From Echinicola pacifica DSM 19836 (lineage in GTDB: Bacteria; Bacteroidota; Bacteroidia; Cytophagales; Cyclobacteriaceae): a stretch of DNA of 64,000 bases. The stretch is from contig NZ_KB890739.1 of the NCBI RefSeq assembly GCF_000373245.1, positions 61,298 to 125,297 of the forward strand, written 5' to 3'. A program made the translations under genes and the position numbers. Below the pieces are notes generated by a model. That model did no database searches. It was given only the letters and a program-made list of their open reading frames with translations, and had not been told where the DNA came from. Of this stretch, positions 60,718 to 64,000 are shown piece by piece (the first letter of the stretch is position 1; each line of letters begins with the position of its first letter).

Positions 60718-63700
60718 ATGAAGAGGATTAGAAAGGCGATCCAAGAAGGATTGACTATGTCAGGAGGGCTAATAATAAGCCTAATATTGGTGGGCATTGC
60801 TGTTTTTCCATTTGGAGAAATGCATTGGACCTTGGCATTTTTTGGGAAATTTCACCCATTATTTGTCCATCTCCCCATTGGGATTTTTATCGCTTTGGTG
60901 GTATTGGAAGTGGTGGATTATATATTCCCGGAATCTAACCTCAGTCCAGCCTGTAGTATCTTACTCTGGTTGACGGTATTGACCGCCATACCCACGGTGA
61001 TCGTGGGGGCATTGCTAGCCGCCAGTGGTGGCTATGGCAGTGAGGTGATGGTATGGCACAAATGGCTGGGGGTATCCACGGCTGTCCTGGCCACCTGGAT
61101 GCTAGTATTCAGAAGCAAATTGCAGAAAAGTGGTAAGCCTTCTCCAGCGTATCTATCCATGCTGATGGTGACTGTTGTGGCTCTTAGTGCCACCGGCCAT
61201 TATGGAGGATCCCTTACTCATGGCTCCAAGTACCTCACCGAAGACCTTCCTGATGAAGTACGGGAGTTCCTGGGAGATGATCCCTATGGAATGGAAGGGC
61301 TGACTGCCATGGGCAGTTCCGAAATAGAAGAGACCTTAACTCAATATAGTTTTCAGAAAGATATCAATCCGATCACGGCCAGTTATTGTGAAAACTGCCA
61401 TGGGTCGGAGGAGCAAAAAGGCGGACTTCGCCTGGATGGGATAAACCCTGATATGGTGCAGGGCCATGATGCCGAGACCTGGAGAGCGATGCTCGATATG
61501 GTTAATTCTGGCGAAATGCCTCCTAAGGAAGAAAAGCAGCTTTCGGATGAAGAAAGAAGAGTCCTTGTCGATTGGATTACCGCCTCCATCCAGCAGGCGG
61601 TAGCGCTGAGAAAAGCGGATCAGGAACCTGTAATCCGAAGATTAACCAAGGATCAATATACCAATTCACTGGTAAGCCTTTTGGGCGTTCATGCGAATTT
61701 TGGAGGGGTGCTGCCAGATGATTCTAAGTCCGAGATGGGCTTTAGTAATAATGGCCAAGTATTACAGATCTCTCCACTTCACGTAGATTATTATAAGCAG
61801 ATCGCTCGTAATGCTATCGATAAGGCCATTGCGCCAGCAGAAAAACCAAAACCAACTCGCTATAAAATCACCTTTGGTAAGGGGATCGGTAAAGGAAAGA
61901 CTGCTGCCATGATCGGTGGATACCAAAGTGCACCCATTCCCTCTGATGATTTTGTGGTGGAGGTGATGGATGAAAACGGCAAGCCTATGCATGGAGCAGA
62001 GATTGACGAGATCAAAAGAAATATAGGTGTGGGGATGAGAGGATCGCATGCCGACCGATACCAGGTGGTGGAAGATGGCATCATGCTTTATTCTGCACTT
62101 CCTCATAAGGAGGTAACGCCAAAATCATGGCAGGGACCTTCTCCCAACTTGAAGTTGCTCTTCAGAAAAGTATTCCCTGAAGAAGGAGATTTTGAGTTCC
62201 GTATCAAGGCCTCCAAAGGCTACCAATGGTACAGCCAGAAAGAAGGATTTATCAGCCTAAGGTCCGATCAGCCAGCCCAGTCTAAGGCCTCGCCGATCGT
62301 TTTAGGAAAGGATAATGCTAAGAATATAAAGAACCTGAAGAAAGAAGGGGCCTGGCTGAAGTCGAAAGAACTTACCGAGTATGCTTCTGCTGAATATACC
62401 TTTGAGGCGCCGATAGAGGGCTATTACCAAATCGACTATGTCCATCCTTATATCGGAGAGGAAGGCATGCCTTCTATCGAGATGAAAGTTGATGGATTTA
62501 AGCTTCAGGAGCGTTTCCACTTTGATGAGAAATACAAGGAAAAGCCTGAGATGACGAGTCCACTGACGCTGGCTTACCTGAAGAAAGGCAAGCATAAGCT
62601 GATGATCGGTGGTACCTTCTTTACCGGATTTAGCAAGGTGATCGTCACTCCATTCCCCGAAGATCATCCGATCGCGGTACAATTGAAAAGTGAGGCTGAG
62701 AAAAGCCGTGCCAAATACGATAAGGATAAGCCGGTAATGCGGGCCTTTGCAGGTACCCGAACAGATGATGGGATGGATTACCAGACCTTTGACTCCTTCA
62801 GAAATGTGACCAATGAAAAGTCGAAATGGGAGGATTATATCTTTAAAGGTAGATTGGAAGACTTACCCATTCCAGTAATCGATACGGTGGAGACTGAGAT
62901 CCTGGCCAATATCATGATCCTAGGATTGTGGAATGATTATCTGGTTAAGGATAATGAAGATTCAGGTCCGCCTCTGCTTATTCATGAGCTGGAATTTGAG
63001 GCGCCATATTATCCAGTATGGCCTCCAGTGAGCCATACCGAAATATTCTTTGAGTCTAAAAATAAAAGTGATAAAGAGAAATATACTGCTGAGATCCTCG
63101 AGGACTTTATGACCAAAGCCTTCAGAAGACCAGTGAGCAAGGATGAAATGAAGCCATATATGGACTTCTGGAAAGGAATCCGTGGTGATTTCCCTCGCTA
63201 TGAGGATGAGGTCAAAGAAGTGTTGATTGCAGTGCTATGCTCTCCAAACTTCCTCTATCTGGCAGAGCCTGCTAAGGAAGAGTCTAAGGAGGAGAAGGAA
63301 TATTACCTGGCTTCAAGATTATCTTATTTCCTATGGAACTCTGCGCCTGATGAGGAGCTGTACGAATTGGCTGATGATGGCGATCTACACAAAGATAAAT
63401 ACCTGAAAAAGCAGGTGGATCGAATGGTGGAAGATCCGAGGATAAAGAATATGGTGGAGCGCTTCTCCAACGAATGGCTGCGAGTGGATCGTCATGAGGC
63501 GATGAGCACCAATGTCAACCTATATCCAGGCTTCACGCGATTTGTGAAACGTGATATGACTGAGGAGACGTATGAGTTTATTCACTATATCCTCGATCAG
63601 GACATTAGCATTATGAATTTTATAGAATCTGATTTTGCGATGCTCAATCAGAACCTGGCCGAATTCTACGGCATAGAAGGGGTGAAAGGAAGCCAATTCA

Positions 63701-64000
63701 GACCTGTAGCAGTGACCCAGGACATGAGACGTGGTGGGCTGCTCTCACAAGGAGCCTTCCTTAATGGACATTCGGACGGAACTCAGGCGCATGCGATCAA
63801 GCGAGCGGTGTGGGTGAGATCAAAAATCCTAGGGGATACGCCTCCGCCACCACCGCCAAATGTGCCGGAACTGGATCCGGAAACACCCGGATTCGAAAAG
63901 CTTACGCTTAAAGAGCAGCTCTTTGTCCACAGAGACAAAGCCGCTTGTATGGATTGTCACCGTAAAATTGACCCTTATGGAATCGCCTTCGAAAACTATA
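60718..64000 (+). CDS. Membrane-anchored cytochrome-c / DUF1587-DUF1592-DUF1588 protein, 3' end missing
   Basis: The frame opened by ATG at 60718 stays open to the window edge (1094 codons). The first ~160 residues form about five membrane helices (FHPLFVHLPIGIFIALVV; TVLTAIPTVIVGALL). A cytochrome-c-like motif follows, Cys224-x2-Cys227-His228 (SYCENCHGS), with EMPP downstream as a possible Met ligand. Next are DUF1587 (IRRLTKDQYTNSLVSLLG), a long middle region, DUF1592 (YLASRLSYFLWNSAPDEEL) and DUF1588, with a second CMDCH motif near the cut. This planctomycete-type architecture occurs in Bacteroidota beside a DUF1552 partner. The role is unknown, with roles in redox-linked polysaccharide or surface processing suggested for relatives. 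The partner would lie beyond 64000. Confidence 0.88.
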   Translation, partial: MKRIRKAIQEGLTMSGGLIISLILVGIAVFPFGEMHWTLAFFGKFHPLFVHLPIGIFIALVVLEVVDYIFPESNLSPACSILLWLTVLTAIPTVIVGALLAASGGYGSEVMVWHKWLGVSTAVLATWMLVFRSKLQKSGKPSPAYLSMLMVTVVALSATGHYGGSLTHGSKYLTEDLPDEVREFLGDDPYGMEGLTAMGSSEIEETLTQYSFQKDINPITASYCENCHGSEEQKGGLRLDGINPDMVQGHDAETWRAMLDMVNSGEMPPKEEKQLSDEERRVLVDWITASIQQAVALRKADQEPVIRRLTKDQYTNSLVSLLGVHANFGGVLPDDSKSEMGFSNNGQVLQISPLHVDYYKQIARNAIDKAIAPAEKPKPTRYKITFGKGIGKGKTAAMIGGYQSAPIPSDDFVVEVMDENGKPMHGAEIDEIKRNIGVGMRGSHADRYQVVEDGIMLYSALPHKEVTPKSWQGPSPNLKLLFRKVFPEEGDFEFRIKASKGYQWYSQKEGFISLRSDQPAQSKASPIVLGKDNAKNIKNLKKEGAWLKSKELTEYASAEYTFEAPIEGYYQIDYVHPYIGEEGMPSIEMKVDGFKLQERFHFDEKYKEKPEMTSPLTLAYLKKGKHKLMIGGTFFTGFSKVIVTPFPEDHPIAVQLKSEAEKSRAKYDKDKPVMRAFAGTRTDDGMDYQTFDSFRNVTNEKSKWEDYIFKGRLEDLPIPVIDTVETEILANIMILGLWNDYLVKDNEDSGPPLLIHELEFEAPYYPVWPPVSHTEIFFESKNKSDKEKYTAEILEDFMTKAFRRPVSKDEMKPYMDFWKGIRGDFPRYEDEVKEVLIAVLCSPNFLYLAEPAKEESKEEKEYYLASRLSYFLWNSAPDEELYELADDGDLHKDKYLKKQVDRMVEDPRIKNMVERFSNEWLRVDRHEAMSTNVNLYPGFTRFVKRDMTEETYEFIHYILDQDISIMNFIESDFAMLNQNLAEFYGIEGVKGSQFRPVAVTQDMRRGGLLSQGAFLNGHSDGTQAHAIKRAVWVRSKILGDTPPPPPPNVPELDPETPGFEKLTLKEQLFVHRDKAACMDCHRKIDPYGIAFENY

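Noticed and set aside
1-64000. tRNA, rRNA, CRISPR arrays, insertion sequences or prophage genes
   Set aside because: No cloverleaf with a conserved TTCGA arm, no spaced direct-repeat array and no transposase or phage protein was recognised on either strand.

Overview
This window reads as chromosome from a member of the Bacteroidota, most likely Cytophagales and probably Cyclobacteriaceae-like (phylum near certain, family a guess). The pointers are a SusC/SusD pair, SusD-type lipoproteins, a protein with a type IX secretion C-terminal sorting domain, a one-piece beta-propeller/LuxR regulator, a Nudix-fold sugar regulator and weak Shine-Dalgarno signals. About 47 genes are supported. No rRNA, tRNA, CRISPR array, insertion sequence or phage gene was seen.

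Layout. (1) 1-153 is the 3' end of a DUF1569/DinB-like gene. (2) 331-10517 is a beta-glucan polysaccharide utilisation locus on the minus strand: propeller/LuxR regulator, SusC, SusD, a GH5 lipoprotein and a GH16 laminarinase-like lipoprotein. (3) 11278-12323 is a secreted M28 peptidase with a terminator. (4) 12461-22860 handles glucuronate side chains of glucuronoxylan: a GH67 and a GH115 alpha-glucuronidase, mannonate dehydratase UxuA, a dehydrogenase that probably replaces UxuB, a sodium:solute symporter and a LacI-type regulator with palindromic operators in the divergent promoter. (5) 22992-27043 holds an AraC-type regulator facing xylB-xylA. (6) 27652-28335 is an orphan lipoprotein lying between two near-identical terminators. 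(7) 28550-32836 is araA, a symporter and a degenerate-Nudix AraR-type regulator.

(8) 33262-45214 is mostly housekeeping and mixed genes: a VOC protein, an S41 protease, a hemerythrin-like protein, ruvX-def, an omega-amidase-type nitrilase, a T9SS cargo protein, murF, a fucosyltransferase-like orphan, a small orphan and an SGNH esterase. (9) 45318-60285 looks like a nitrate/nitrite assimilation region: moaD-moaE-moaA-moaC-mobA-moeB-like-moeA, a NarL/FixJ response regulator with a NarX-like sensor kinase, a DUF4153 membrane protein, nirB-nirD, cobA for siroheme and a DUF4202 protein. (10) From 60718 a large membrane-anchored cytochrome-c/DUF1592-type protein runs off the window.

The most notable observation is an identical 16-base element at 50592-50607 (upstream of moaD) and 58790-58805 (between nirB and cobA). 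It has the exact 7-2-7 inverted-heptamer geometry of NarL-type sites, and a weaker version precedes the sensor kinase gene. This suggests that the local two-component system coordinates molybdenum cofactor, siroheme and nitrite reductase synthesis. The moa operon also has a long leader hairpin that I cannot match to a known riboswitch. Upstream of susC lie pairs of a CTACA motif spaced exactly 11 bases apart, a candidate binding site for the propeller/LuxR regulator.
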